Part shown: one piece after another, positions 8,854 to 17,066 of the stretch
Layout: each line of letters starts with the position of its first letter
Position numbering within the stretch: the stretch's first letter is position 1
Assembly: GCA_001657295.1 (NCBI GenBank)
Contig: LYSW01000031.1
Location: 8,369 to 67,118, forward strand
Direction: 5' to 3'
From: Oceanicaulis sp. BBD 1991-10
GTDB taxonomy: Bacteria > Pseudomonadota > Alphaproteobacteria > Caulobacterales > Maricaulaceae
DNA: 58,750 nucleotides
Translations under genes and position numbers: made by a program
The notes under the pieces: model-generated
What the model saw: only the letters and a program-made list of their open reading frames with translations
Told to the model about the DNA's origin: nothing
Databases searched by the model: none

Positions 8854-9504
8854 ATGCGCGCCATTGTCACCGCCGGTCCCACTCTGGAGCCGATCGATCC
8901 GGTTCGCTTCCTGTCCAACCGCTCTTCCGGTCAGCAGGGTTACGCCATCGCCGGCGCGCTGGCGGCGGAAGGCTTTGAGGTCATATTGGTGTCCGGACCC
9001 ACGGCGCTGCCGGATGTGCCGGGCGTCCACATGGTCCGGATCGAGACGGCGCTGGGGATGATGGCGGCGGTCGAGGCGGCGTTGCCGGCGGATGTCTTCG
9101 TCGCGGTTGCGGCGGTGGCGGATTGGCGGCCGGCGAAAATCTCCAGCATCAAGTTGAAGCTGGACAAGTCAGCCATGGAAAGCCTCGATCTCGTCGAGAA
9201 CCCGGATATCCTCAAGACCATCGCGCACCTTCCCCGCAGCGAGCGGCCGGGGCTGGTGGTCGGGTTCGCGGCGGAGACCCATGACGTCGCCCGGCTCGCC
9301 CGGGAGAAGCGCCTGCGTAAAGGCTGTGACTGGATCGTCGCGAACGATGTCTCCGGCGACGTGATGGGCGGCGCGGAAAACGCGGCGCTGCTGATCACGC
9401 CGGACGCCGAAGACCATTTTGCACGCGCCGCCAAATCCGAGATCGCCGCCCAGCTGGCGGACCGTATCGCAGCCGCTGTGAAGGGCGCGTGCGAATCGTC
9501 TTAG
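8854..9504 (+). CDS. coaB: Phosphopantothenate-cysteine ligase (CoaB half)
   Basis: CoaB joins cysteine to 4'-phosphopantothenate using CTP. The 216-residue product starts at the domain edge with [22 protein letters not shown], the nucleotide-binding N-terminus of all CoaB domains. It has [11 protein letters not shown], the [12 protein letters not shown] segment, VGFAAET, and DWIVANDVS near the C-terminus. It is in the same reading frame as the upstream coaC and is separated from it only by TGA-TCC. No strong Shine-Dalgarno sequence precedes ATG 8854, so translation probably depends on ribosomes finishing coaC. Confidence 0.9.
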   Translation: MRAIVTAGPTLEPIDPVRFLSNRSSGQQGYAIAGALAAEGFEVILVSGPTALPDVPGVHMVRIETALGMMAAVEAALPADVFVAVAAVADWRPAKISSIKLKLDKSAMESLDLVENPDILKTIAHLPRSERPGLVVGFAAETHDVARLAREKRLRKGCDWIVANDVSGDVMGGAENAALLITPDAEDHFARAAKSEIAAQLADRIAAAVKGACESS

Positions 9505-9616
9505 ATCAAACGCGCGACCGGCGCTGCAAGGGCTTAGCGACGGTCTCGAGCGTTTGAAGCCGGGTGAGGGGGGCAGCGTCGCGCCCGACCGAGCGGAGGC
9601 GAGGGAGGACAGGAAG

Positions 9617-10063
9617 ATGAAGCTCAAGGTGAAAACGCTCGATCATTTCGACGGGCTCGCCCTTCCGGCCTATCAAACGCCGGGCTCGGCCGGGCTCGAC
9701 CTTCCCGCCGCGGTTCCGGAGGATGCGCCGGAGGTGATCGAACCGGGCGCCTGGAAGCTCATCCCCACCGGTCTCAGCATTGCGCTGGAGGCGGGCTATG
9801 AAGCCCAGATTCGCCCGCGCTCGGGCCTGGCCGCGAAGAAAGGCGTCACCTGCCTGAACACGCCGGGCACCGTGGATGCGGACTATCGCGGCGAGATCCG
9901 GGTCAATCTGATCAATCACGGCAAGGAGCCCTTCGTGGTTCAGCGCGGCGAGCGCATCGCCCAGATGATCATCGCTCCGGTGATGCAGATTGAATGGGAT
10001 CGGGTCGAAGACCTGGACGAGACCGAGCGCGGGGCCGGAGGATTCGGCTCGACGGGCGTTTAA
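9617..10063 (+). CDS. dut: dUTP diphosphatase
   Basis: Dut hydrolyses dUTP to dUMP and pyrophosphate, keeping uracil out of DNA and feeding thymidylate synthesis. All five trimeric dUTPase motifs are visible in 148 residues: SAGLDLPAA (motif 1), [11 protein letters not shown] (2), [14 protein letters not shown] (3), RGERIAQMI (4) and the Gly-rich tail [10 protein letters not shown] (5). The start ATG 9617 is chosen because GGAGG lies at 9604-9608; the frame is open further upstream. Downstream of coaB on the same strand, as in Caulobacter-type genomes. Confidence 0.95.
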   Translation: MKLKVKTLDHFDGLALPAYQTPGSAGLDLPAAVPEDAPEVIEPGAWKLIPTGLSIALEAGYEAQIRPRSGLAAKKGVTCLNTPGTVDADYRGEIRVNLINHGKEPFVVQRGERIAQMIIAPVMQIEWDRVEDLDETERGAGGFGSTGV

Positions 10064-10182
10064 GACGCCTTCTTCCTGACCCTCAAGCCCATCCGGGCTT
10101 TCGGGCGCGATGTCGGCCCCCTCACCAAGCGGCGATCGCTCGAGACCATCGCTAAGCTCCTGCGACGCCGGGCCATGGATGT

Positions 10183-10230
10183 CCTCCCCCGCTTGCGGGG
10201 GAGGTGCTCCCGAAGGGAGCGGAGGGGGGA
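10183..10230. repeat. Double-hairpin palindromic repeat (REP-like), possible bidirectional terminator
   Basis: Two perfect adjacent hairpins are present: CCTCCCCC (10183-10190) pairs with GGGGGAGG (10197-10204) around a GCTTGC loop, and GCTCCC (10206-10211) pairs with GGGAGC (10215-10220) around GAA; a GGAGGGGG tract follows. Elements of this build are scattered in intergenic positions of many alphaproteobacterial genomes. It lies between the convergent dut and methyltransferase genes, where it could end transcription from both sides. Only one copy is in this window. Confidence 0.65.
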
Positions 10231-10265
10231 TTGAGCAGTCGTAGACTTGTCCGCCGAAGCACCGC

Positions 10266-11000
10266 TCAGGACACGCGCCCGATCCGCATTGCGATCGGCC
10301 ACTCCACGACTTTCCGGCCCGGTCCCCAAGCCGCCTCGGCGTCATTGAGATGGCGCGCGATCAGGGCGTCTTCACCTGCTGCCTTTGCATAGCGCAGCGC
10401 CGACCAGGTCTGCACGTAGGCGGCCATGGCGGCGTAGTCCCAGTCACGCCGGATCGGATCGACGTCGAGTTCAAATTCCTCAAAGGGGAAGTCGAAGGTC
10501 TTATAGCCCGCTTCGACATCCCGTCGCTCCGGCCGCCACCAGGGATCCAGCGCCTCATAGAGCGCCCGGAACGGCGCCAGCGCGGCCTCGTCGCCGACCG
10601 GATTATCATAGGTGATCAACGCCAGAACCGCGCCGGCCGCGGCGATCCGTTTCACCTCCGCGTAAAAGCGCGGCCGGTCGAACCAATGCGCGGCTTGAGC
10701 GGCGGTGATCAGGTCGGCTGCACCATCGGCGGCCGGCAGCGATTCCGCAGGGGCGACGGCGTAGCGCACCCTGGGATGCGCCTCAGCGCCCGAGAGCTGG
10801 CTGTCGCTGGGGTCATAGGCGTCCACCGCGTCGAAATGCTCGGCGAGCAGGACCGACAACTGCCCGGACCCGCATCCCACATCCACAGCAAGGCGTCGCG
10901 CGGGCGCGGCGCCGGCGAGCGCCGCGGCCAGTTGCGCGGGATAGGTCGGCCGGTGCGCGGCGTAATCGGCGCCGCCGGAGGTGAAGGGATTGGACGTCAT
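10266..11000 (-). CDS. Class I SAM-dependent methyltransferase
   Basis: A 244-residue enzyme with the SAM-binding motif I VDVGCGSGQLSVLLAE, an acidic end of strand 2 (AYDPSD), and motif with AAQAAHWFDRPRFYAEV. The HWFD signature after motif III places it with the trans-aconitate methyltransferase/Tmt1-like Methyltransf_11 group; the actual substrate is unknown. The start is taken at MTSNPFTSGG (ATG 11000); an in-frame start 18 bases upstream is possible. It follows the NadR-like gene by 24 bases and is probably the last gene of the gap-pgk-fba-pnuC transcript. Confidence 0.8.
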   Translation of the reverse strand: MTSNPFTSGGADYAAHRPTYPAQLAAALAGAAPARRLAVDVGCGSGQLSVLLAEHFDAVDAYDPSDSQLSGAEAHPRVRYAVAPAESLPAADGAADLITAAQAAHWFDRPRFYAEVKRIAAAGAVLALITYDNPVGDEAALAPFRALYEALDPWWRPERRDVEAGYKTFDFPFEEFELDVDPIRRDWDYAAMAAYVQTWSALRYAKAAGEDALIARHLNDAEAAWGPGRKVVEWPIAMRIGRVS

Positions 11001-11024
11001 GGCCAATAGGTGGCCCACGGCGCG

Positions 11025-11597
11025 TCAGTCGGCAAGCCTGCCGCCGGCTTGGCGGGTCATCGCGGGAAAGTAGGCCTTGATCGCTGCGTGCGCCGCATCC
11101 TCCCGCTCCTCCCAGCCGCCTTTCAGGTGGACATAGTCCACGCCATACTGATCAAGCGCGGCCTTGCTGAGTGCGAAAAAGCGCGTCCGGCTGTCGTCAT
11201 CGCCATAAACCCGCAGACCGTCATCAATGAAGGGGGCGTCGATATCGGTCAGCAGGTAAAGCGCGCCCGACGCGCGGGGCGGCGCGTCCTTAAAACAGCT
11301 CTCGCCCAGCATCATGAGCGACCACACCTCGGTGAGCAGGGCGTCGGTGTCCGAAAACACCAGGCCTTTGGTCGCCGCGCAGGCCTTATCGACGGCGGCG
11401 TTTTGGCCGGCGGCGATGTTGAGCAAGTCCTGGGCCGAGCAGTCCGTGCCGTGAATTTCGCAGTAGGTGCGCCCAAATTCGGGAACCCAGACGCCGGCAT
11501 AGCGCTGCGCCAATCGCTCCGCGAGGACGGATTTCCCGGTGCTTTCCGGGCCGTGAAGAACGATCGTCCGCGCCCTGAAATCCGGGTTGACGCTCAT
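11025..11597 (-). CDS. NadR-like ATPase / nicotinamide riboside kinase domain protein
   Basis: A 190-residue P-loop protein with Walker A GPESTGKS near the N-terminus, PEFGRTYCE, and FSDTDALLTEVW resembling the ribosylnicotinamide kinase domain of NadR. It has no N-terminal nucleotidyltransferase domain or DNA-binding domain. In this family it phosphorylates nicotinamide riboside to NMN after import. Its ATG overlaps the stop codon of pnuC by four bases (11594-11597), which strongly supports a joint job in NAD salvage. The long upstream extension of the same frame runs antiparallel to nothing and through pnuC in another frame, so it is not part of the gene. Confidence 0.8.
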   Translation of the reverse strand: MSVNPDFRARTIVLHGPESTGKSVLAERLAQRYAGVWVPEFGRTYCEIHGTDCSAQDLLNIAAGQNAAVDKACAATKGLVFSDTDALLTEVWSLMMLGESCFKDAPPRASGALYLLTDIDAPFIDDGLRVYGDDDSRTRFFALSKAALDQYGVDYVHLKGGWEEREDAAHAAIKAYFPAMTRQAGGRLAD

Positions 11598-12175
11598 GCC
11601 GGTCCGGCCGCCGCGGCCCGGTCGCGCCGCCACGCCCAATAGCCCCAGATGCACATCAGCAGGAACAGGCCGTAAAGTCCGCTGGTCAGATATAGGCCCT
11701 GGCTGAAATAGACCCCGATGGCGACGGCATCGACGCCGATCCAGATCAGCCAGTTCTGCAGATATTTGCGCGCTAGCAGGACTTGCGCGACCAGGCTGAA
11801 GCTGACGATCGCGGCATCCCAATAGGGCAGGACCCCGTCGGTGTTGCGGTCCATGATATAGCCGATGACCAAGACGCCGGTCGCGCCGAGCGCCAGCCAC
11901 AGACTCAGGGCGCGGGGGGTGAGCGTCTTGATCGGCGCCTTGCTGTCGGCTTCCGCCTCGCTGCGGTGGGACAGCCAGAACCACCAGCCATAGATCAAGA
12001 GCGCGCAGAAGACGATCTGCAGGCTGAAATTGCCGTAAAGCTGAGCGTCGAAAAAGATCAGCGCATACAGGCTGACCATGCCGATCCCGGCCGGGAAGGC
12101 CCAAAGGCTCTGCCGGATCAGCAAGAACAGATGGGTCACCCCCAGAAGGGTCGCGGCGAGCTCCAGGGCGCTCAT
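11594..12175 (-). CDS. pnuC: PnuC family nicotinamide riboside transporter
   Basis: PnuC proteins are small facilitators that let nicotinamide riboside into the cell, where a kinase traps it. The 193 residues contain about seven hydrophobic helices, and the family signature NWLIWIGVDAVAIGVYF is present. The C-terminus ends in a basic WAWRRDR segment on the cytoplasmic side. The gene starts 19 bases after the aldolase stop codon, and it overlaps the NadR-like gene, so it is likely read from the glycolytic transcript. Family members can also carry thiamine (PnuT) or riboflavin (PnuX); the kinase neighbour favours nicotinamide riboside. Confidence 0.87.
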   Translation of the reverse strand: MSALELAATLLGVTHLFLLIRQSLWAFPAGIGMVSLYALIFFDAQLYGNFSLQIVFCALLIYGWWFWLSHRSEAEADSKAPIKTLTPRALSLWLALGATGVLVIGYIMDRNTDGVLPYWDAAIVSFSLVAQVLLARKYLQNWLIWIGVDAVAIGVYFSQGLYLTSGLYGLFLLMCIWGYWAWRRDRAAAAGPA

Positions 12176-12194
12176 GGGACGGCGCGCGGCCGGC

Positions 12195-13226
12195 TTATTC
12201 CGCCGCCTGCTCCAGGCTGTCGTCCCATTGGCCCAGGCTGGCCAGGCCGTTCATGCGGGCGCGGTGATTGAAGGCGGCCTGACCCGCCTCAATATTGGAT
12301 CCGTTCCACGCCTGCAGCGGCGCGGCCTGAAGCGCGCGGCCATAGGAGAAGGTCATCGGCCAGGGCAGGTCGAAACCTTCATTCATGATCGACAGGTGCG
12401 CCGTGGCGTCTTCATCGGACTGGCCGCCGGACAAGAAGGCGATGCCCGGAACCGCGGCGGGAACCGCATTCAAAAGGCATTGCACCGTCATTTCCGCGAC
12501 TTCCTCGCGGCTGGACTGCTCAGCAGCTTCGGCGCCGGCGATCACCATATTCGGCTTCAGGACCGTGCCTTCCAGGATCACGCCCTGGGCGAACAGCTCT
12601 TCATACAGGCGCTTGAGGCCGAATTCCGTGACCTCATAACAGCGCTCGATATCATGATCGCCGTCCATCAGGACTTCCGGCTCGACGATCGGGACGATGT
12701 TGGCTTCCTGGCACAGCGCGGCGTAGCGGGCGAGGGCGTGCATGTTCACATCGATGCAGTATTGCGAGGGCACGCTGTCATCTTCGCCACGGCCGATATC
12801 GATCACCGCGCGCCATTTCGCAAAGCGGGCGCCCAGCGCGTAATACTCGTTCAGGCGGTCGCGCAGACCGTCCAGGCCTTCGGTGATGGTTTCGCCCGGC
12901 GCGCCGGCCAGCGGCTTGGCGCCGGCGTCGACCTTGATCCCCGGGATGGAGCCGGCGTCTTCGATCAGCTTGACCAGCGGGGTGCCGTCGGCGGCGTTCT
13001 GGCGGATGGTTTCGTCGAATAGGATGACGCCGGAGACATGTTCGGACATGGCCGACTCGGTGCGAAACAACATTTCGCGCCAGTCGCGCCGGCTGTCGGC
13101 GGTGCTTTCCAGACCGATGGTGTCGAAGCGCTTCTTGATGGTGCGCGTGCTCTCGTCGGCGGCGAGGATGCCCTTGCCCGGCGCGACCATGCGCAGAGCG
13201 ATTTCATTGAGCTGATCGAGATCCAT
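12195..13226 (-). CDS. fba: Class I fructose-bisphosphate aldolase
   Basis: Cleaves fructose-1,6-bisphosphate into glyceraldehyde-3-phosphate and dihydroxyacetone phosphate via a Schiff base. The 343-residue protein looks like the animal/plant-type class I enzyme: GKGILAADESTRTIKKRF near the N-terminus, KVDAGAKPL, VEPEVLMDG, the Schiff-base lysine in EGTVLKPNMV, and FLSGGQSDEDA. The C-terminus lacks the long Tyr-ended tail of rabbit aldolase. An AGGGGGAAG ribosome-binding sequence precedes the ATG. It follows pgk by 73 bases in the same direction. Confidence 0.95.
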   Translation of the reverse strand: MDLDQLNEIALRMVAPGKGILAADESTRTIKKRFDTIGLESTADSRRDWREMLFRTESAMSEHVSGVILFDETIRQNAADGTPLVKLIEDAGSIPGIKVDAGAKPLAGAPGETITEGLDGLRDRLNEYYALGARFAKWRAVIDIGRGEDDSVPSQYCIDVNMHALARYAALCQEANIVPIVEPEVLMDGDHDIERCYEVTEFGLKRLYEELFAQGVILEGTVLKPNMVIAGAEAAEQSSREEVAEMTVQCLLNAVPAAVPGIAFLSGGQSDEDATAHLSIMNEGFDLPWPMTFSYGRALQAAPLQAWNGSNIEAGQAAFNHRARMNGLASLGQWDDSLEQAAE

Positions 13227-13299
13227 GACGCGTCTTCCCCCTGAATGAATATTCTTTGCCGCACAGGGCGGCTCTTGATCGCTTCGGCTTGGGCTCAGG

Positions 13300-14496
13300 T
13301 CAAGCCTGTTGGTCCTTCAGCGCTTCAATGCCTGGAAGGGCCTTGCCCTCCAGCCATTCCAGAAAGGCGCCGCCCGCAGTCGAGATGAAGGTGAAGTCCT
13401 GCGCCGCGCGGGCATGATTCAAGGCGGCGACGGTGTCGCCGCCACCCACGGCCGTAAGGCCGTGGTTTCTGCACCGGTCGGCGGCGAAGCGCGCGGCCTC
13501 CACAGTGGCGGTGTCGAAGGGTGCGATCTCAAAGGCGCCCAGCGGTCCGTTCCAGACCAGGGTGCGGGCGGCCGCGATGGCGTCGGCCAGCCGGTCCACG
13601 GTCTCCGGTCCGCAATCGAGAATCATTTCATCGGCCGCGATATCGGTGAAATCGCTGACCCGGCGTTCAGCCTGGGCTTTGAATTCCTTGGCGATGACGC
13701 CATCGACCGGCAGCAGGATTTCGGAACTCGATTGCGCCGCGATGTCCAGAATGTCTCGCGCCGTGTCGAGCAGGTCCGCTTCGTGCAGGCTGCCGCCGAT
13801 ATCCACGCCCTTGGCCGCCAGGAAGGTGTTGGCCATCGCGCCGCCGACGAACAGGCGGTCGACCTTGCTGACCAGATTCTTCAAAAGATCGATCTTGGTG
13901 GACACCTTCGCTCCGCCGACCACGGCGAGCAGCGGCCGGGACGGGTTTTCCAGCGCCGCGGCGACATGGTCGATCTCGCGCTGGAGCGCCAATCCGGCGA
14001 AGGCCGGAAGACGCCGGGCCACGCCCTCGGTGGAGGCGTGCGCGCGGTGCGCGGCGGAGAAGGCGTCGTTGACATAAATATCCGCAAGTTTGGCCAGCTG
14101 AGCGGCGAAGTCGGGATCATTCTTCTCTTCGCCCGTATGAAAGCGGGTGTTCTCCAGCAACAGCACGCCGCCGGGCTTCAGCGAGGCGGCAGCCTGCTGC
14201 GCATCCGATCCGACGCAATCGGAAACGAAGCGCACATCGACCCCCTCGATCAGCGCATCCAGCGCCGTGGCGACCGGCGCCAGGCTCATCTCTAGGTTCC
14301 GCTGTCCGCGCGGCCGGCCGAAATGCGCCGCCAGGATGGTTTTGGCGCCGGCCTCGCGCAGGTGCGCGATGGTCGGCAGCGCGCTTTTCAGGCGCGTGTC
14401 GTCGCTGACCTGGCCGTCCTTCATGGGGACGTTGAAATCCACGCGCACCAGCACGCGCTTGCCGGCGATGTCGGCGTCCTGAATGCGGCGGATCAT
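13300..14496 (-). CDS. pgk: Phosphoglycerate kinase
   Basis: Pgk transfers the acyl phosphate of 1,3-bisphosphoglycerate to ADP in glycolysis. The 398 residues have the substrate signature VLVRVDFNVPMKDGQ, HFGRPRG, ENTRFHTGEEKNDP, the nucleotide region VVGGAKVSTKI, and the C-terminal GGGDTVAAL and STAGGAFLEWLEGK motifs. A GGAG sequence lies eight bases before the ATG. The gene sits 27 bases after gap, the standard gap-pgk order. Confidence 0.97.
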   Translation of the reverse strand: MIRRIQDADIAGKRVLVRVDFNVPMKDGQVSDDTRLKSALPTIAHLREAGAKTILAAHFGRPRGQRNLEMSLAPVATALDALIEGVDVRFVSDCVGSDAQQAAASLKPGGVLLLENTRFHTGEEKNDPDFAAQLAKLADIYVNDAFSAAHRAHASTEGVARRLPAFAGLALQREIDHVAAALENPSRPLLAVVGGAKVSTKIDLLKNLVSKVDRLFVGGAMANTFLAAKGVDIGGSLHEADLLDTARDILDIAAQSSSEILLPVDGVIAKEFKAQAERRVSDFTDIAADEMILDCGPETVDRLADAIAAARTLVWNGPLGAFEIAPFDTATVEAARFAADRCRNHGLTAVGGGDTVAALNHARAAQDFTFISTAGGAFLEWLEGKALPGIEALKDQQA

Positions 14497-14523
14497 GGCG
14501 TGTCTCCGGTCAGGTCGTCAGGC

Positions 14524-15534
14524 TTAGATGAAGCGGCCCATTTCTTCGGCCGTGTCGATCATGCGGCAGGCGAAGCCCCATTCGTTGTCATACCAGGTCA
14601 TCACCCGGACCAGGCGCTCGTCGATCACCTTGATCTTGTCCAGGGCGACGACCGACGAGTGGCTGTCGTGATTATAATCGATGGAGACAAGCGGCCTTGT
14701 GTCATAGCCAAGAACGCCCTTCATAGGGCCGTCCGCGGCCGCCTTGACCGCTTCAGCGATTTCTTCGGCTGTGGTGTCCTTGCCGGGCGTGAAGACCAGG
14801 TCGATCAGCGAGACGTTCGGTGTCGGCACGCGCACGGCGGCACCGTCCAGCTTGCCCGCCAGCTCGGGCAACACCAAGCCGACCGCTTTCGCCGCGCCGG
14901 TGGTGGTCGGCACCATGGACATGGCCGCGGCCCGGGCGCGATGCAGGTCCTTATGGTTCCGGTCCAGCGTCGGCTGATCGCCGGTATAGGCGTGGATGGT
15001 GGTCATGTGGCCGCGTTCGATGCCGACGCTGTCATTGAGCACCTTGGCCACCGGCGCGAGACCGTTGGTGGTGCACGACGCGTTGGAGACGACCGTGTCG
15101 TCAGCGGTCAGCTGGTCGTGATTGACGCCGTAGACGATGGTCTTGTCGGCATTCTTGGCGGGCGCGGAGCACAGCACGCGCTTGGCGCCGGCCTCGATAT
15201 GGGCGGTCGCCTTGGCCTTGTCGTTGAACTTGCCGGTGCATTCCATGACCAGATCGACGCCCATATCCGCCCAGGGCAATTTGGCCGGGTCGCGCTCATT
15301 GACCTTGGTGATCTTGCCGAAACCGACATCCATCCAGTCGTCGCCGGTGGTCAGCTCGCCGGTATAGCGCCCATGGACGCTGTCAAAAGCGAAGAGGTGG
15401 GCGATGGCCTCCGCGGTGCCGGAATTATTGATCGCCACGACCTCGATCTCGCCGGCGCGCTGGTGCTCCAGCACCGCGCGCAGAGCCAGACGGCCGATCC
15501 GGCCAAACCCGTTGATCGCCACACGAAGGGCCAT
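14524..15534 (-). CDS. gap: Type I glyceraldehyde-3-phosphate dehydrogenase
   Basis: Oxidises and phosphorylates glyceraldehyde-3-phosphate. The 336-residue protein begins MALRVAINGFGRIGR; the catalytic cysteine is in SNASCTTN; WYDNEWGFACRM is near the C-terminus. The ATG at 15534 is chosen because AGGAG lies six bases upstream; the longer frame adds an unrelated basic extension. The residue that normally is Asp and selects NAD is Asn here (Asn37 in AINNSG), and the Leu-Pro pair seen in NAD-specific enzymes is Arg-Asn (TLDRNHKD), so NADP use is possible. First gene of the glycolytic series. Confidence 0.96.
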   Translation of the reverse strand: MALRVAINGFGRIGRLALRAVLEHQRAGEIEVVAINNSGTAEAIAHLFAFDSVHGRYTGELTTGDDWMDVGFGKITKVNERDPAKLPWADMGVDLVMECTGKFNDKAKATAHIEAGAKRVLCSAPAKNADKTIVYGVNHDQLTADDTVVSNASCTTNGLAPVAKVLNDSVGIERGHMTTIHAYTGDQPTLDRNHKDLHRARAAAMSMVPTTTGAAKAVGLVLPELAGKLDGAAVRVPTPNVSLIDLVFTPGKDTTAEEIAEAVKAAADGPMKGVLGYDTRPLVSIDYNHDSHSSVVALDKIKVIDERLVRVMTWYDNEWGFACRMIDTAEEMGRFI

Positions 15535-15698
15535 GATGCGCTCCTGATCATCTCGTTCTGGGTGGTCGGCGCGGCGGACCCCGCGCCTCAGTCGCGCGCG
15601 GTTTAGACGCTTCGGCCGGAAACGTCCAGCAACCGCGACGGACGGCTGCAAGCCAGCGCGTATGAGATCATCGAACGGGGTGAATTCTGGAGGCGCAG

Positions 15699-17066
15699 AT
15701 GAGCCGCATCAACGCAGCGATCGCAGCGACGCGCTTTGGCCTGGGCGCCCGGCCCGGCGAGCTGGACCGGATCGGGGGCGGCGCTGAAGATTGGCTCGCC
15801 GGCCAGATCGGCTCGAGCGAGGTGCGATCATTGGGCGAGGCGCCCACCGCCGCTGAAAGCCTGACCTGGCTGCAGACCGAATATCCCGGCTTTCGCCGTC
15901 GGATCGACGAAGACGGCGCGGATCCCGAGGAGATCCAGCGCCGGGTCCGCGAGCTGGTGCGCGAGCCGCGCATCGCTCACATTTCCGCACGCACCGGCCT
16001 GGCGGTGACGACCCAAGACAGCTTTGCGGAGCGCTGGGTGCGCTTCTGGTCCAATCATTTCTCGGTCGGGCCCAGCTCGCTCCAGCTGGCGCTGATCGGC
16101 CCGACTTTGGAGGCGGAAGCGATCCGCCCCAACGCCTTTGGGCGGTTTGAGGACTTGCTGCTGGCCGCCGAGCTGCACCCGGCCATGCTGATCTATCTCG
16201 ATCAGGCCTTGTCCATCGGACCCAATTCCAGAGCGGGCCGCTTTTTGGACCGGGGGCTTAACGAAAATCTCGCCCGTGAGATTCTGGAGCTGCATACCCT
16301 GGGCGTCGACGGCGGCTATGATCAGGAGGATGTCGAGGCGCTGGCGCGCATCCTGACCGGATGGACCATCGCCTCGCGCCGCTTGCGGTCGGCCCCGGAG
16401 GATTATGGTCAGCCCGTCTTCGACGAGCGGCTGCACGAGCCTGGCGCGCAACGCCTGCTCGGCCGGCGTTTCTCAGGCGACGGGCCGGACAAGGCGCGCG
16501 ACGCGCTTCGCTTCCTCGCCGACCGCCCGCAGACGGCGGGCTTCATCTCAGCCAAGCTCGCCCGCCATTTCTTCGCGGATGACCCTGACCCGGCGGATAT
16601 CGCCCATATCGCGGCGGCCTGGCGAGACAGCGGCGGCGATCTCGCGGCGATCGCCCGGTCCTTGATCACCGCGCCGTCCGCGTTTTCGCCCGCGCCGGTG
16701 AAATTCAAAACGCCTGAGGAGTATCTGGTGTCCAGTCTGCGCGCGCTGGAGGCGCCGCCACCTAGTCCTCGTCAGCTCTACACGGGCTATGTGGCGCTGG
16801 GCCAGGCGCCCTTTTCCGCGCCATCGCCGGCCGGCTGGCCGGACCGCGCGGAGGACTGGGCGAGCCCGGACGCGGTGCTGAAACGGCTCGATTTCGCCTC
16901 GACGTTGGCGGATCGGGTCGGCGCGGCGGCGCGTCCGCGGGAGCGCGCAGTCGAAATACTCGGCGAACGCCTGACGCCGGACACGGCCCTGGCCATCTCC
17001 CGCGCCGAGACCGCCGAGCAGGGCCTGACGCTTCTGCTCATGAGCCCGGAATTCCAGCGCCGCTAG
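15699..17066 (+). CDS. DUF1800 family protein
   Basis: A 455-residue protein with the DUF1800 hallmarks: ATRFGLGARPGEL at the start, FAERWVRFWSNHFSV, LARHFFADDPDP, and repeated Pro-rich loops such as GWPDRAEDW. A GGAGG sequence sits five bases before the ATG. The function of DUF1800 is not established; these genes almost always stand before a DUF1501 gene, as here, with the partner's ATG directly after the stop codon. No clear signal peptide was seen on this half. Confidence 0.88.
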   Translation: MSRINAAIAATRFGLGARPGELDRIGGGAEDWLAGQIGSSEVRSLGEAPTAAESLTWLQTEYPGFRRRIDEDGADPEEIQRRVRELVREPRIAHISARTGLAVTTQDSFAERWVRFWSNHFSVGPSSLQLALIGPTLEAEAIRPNAFGRFEDLLLAAELHPAMLIYLDQALSIGPNSRAGRFLDRGLNENLAREILELHTLGVDGGYDQEDVEALARILTGWTIASRRLRSAPEDYGQPVFDERLHEPGAQRLLGRRFSGDGPDKARDALRFLADRPQTAGFISAKLARHFFADDPDPADIAHIAAAWRDSGGDLAAIARSLITAPSAFSPAPVKFKTPEEYLVSSLRALEAPPPSPRQLYTGYVALGQAPFSAPSPAGWPDRAEDWASPDAVLKRLDFASTLADRVGAAARPRERAVEILGERLTPDTALAISRAETAEQGLTLLLMSPEFQRR

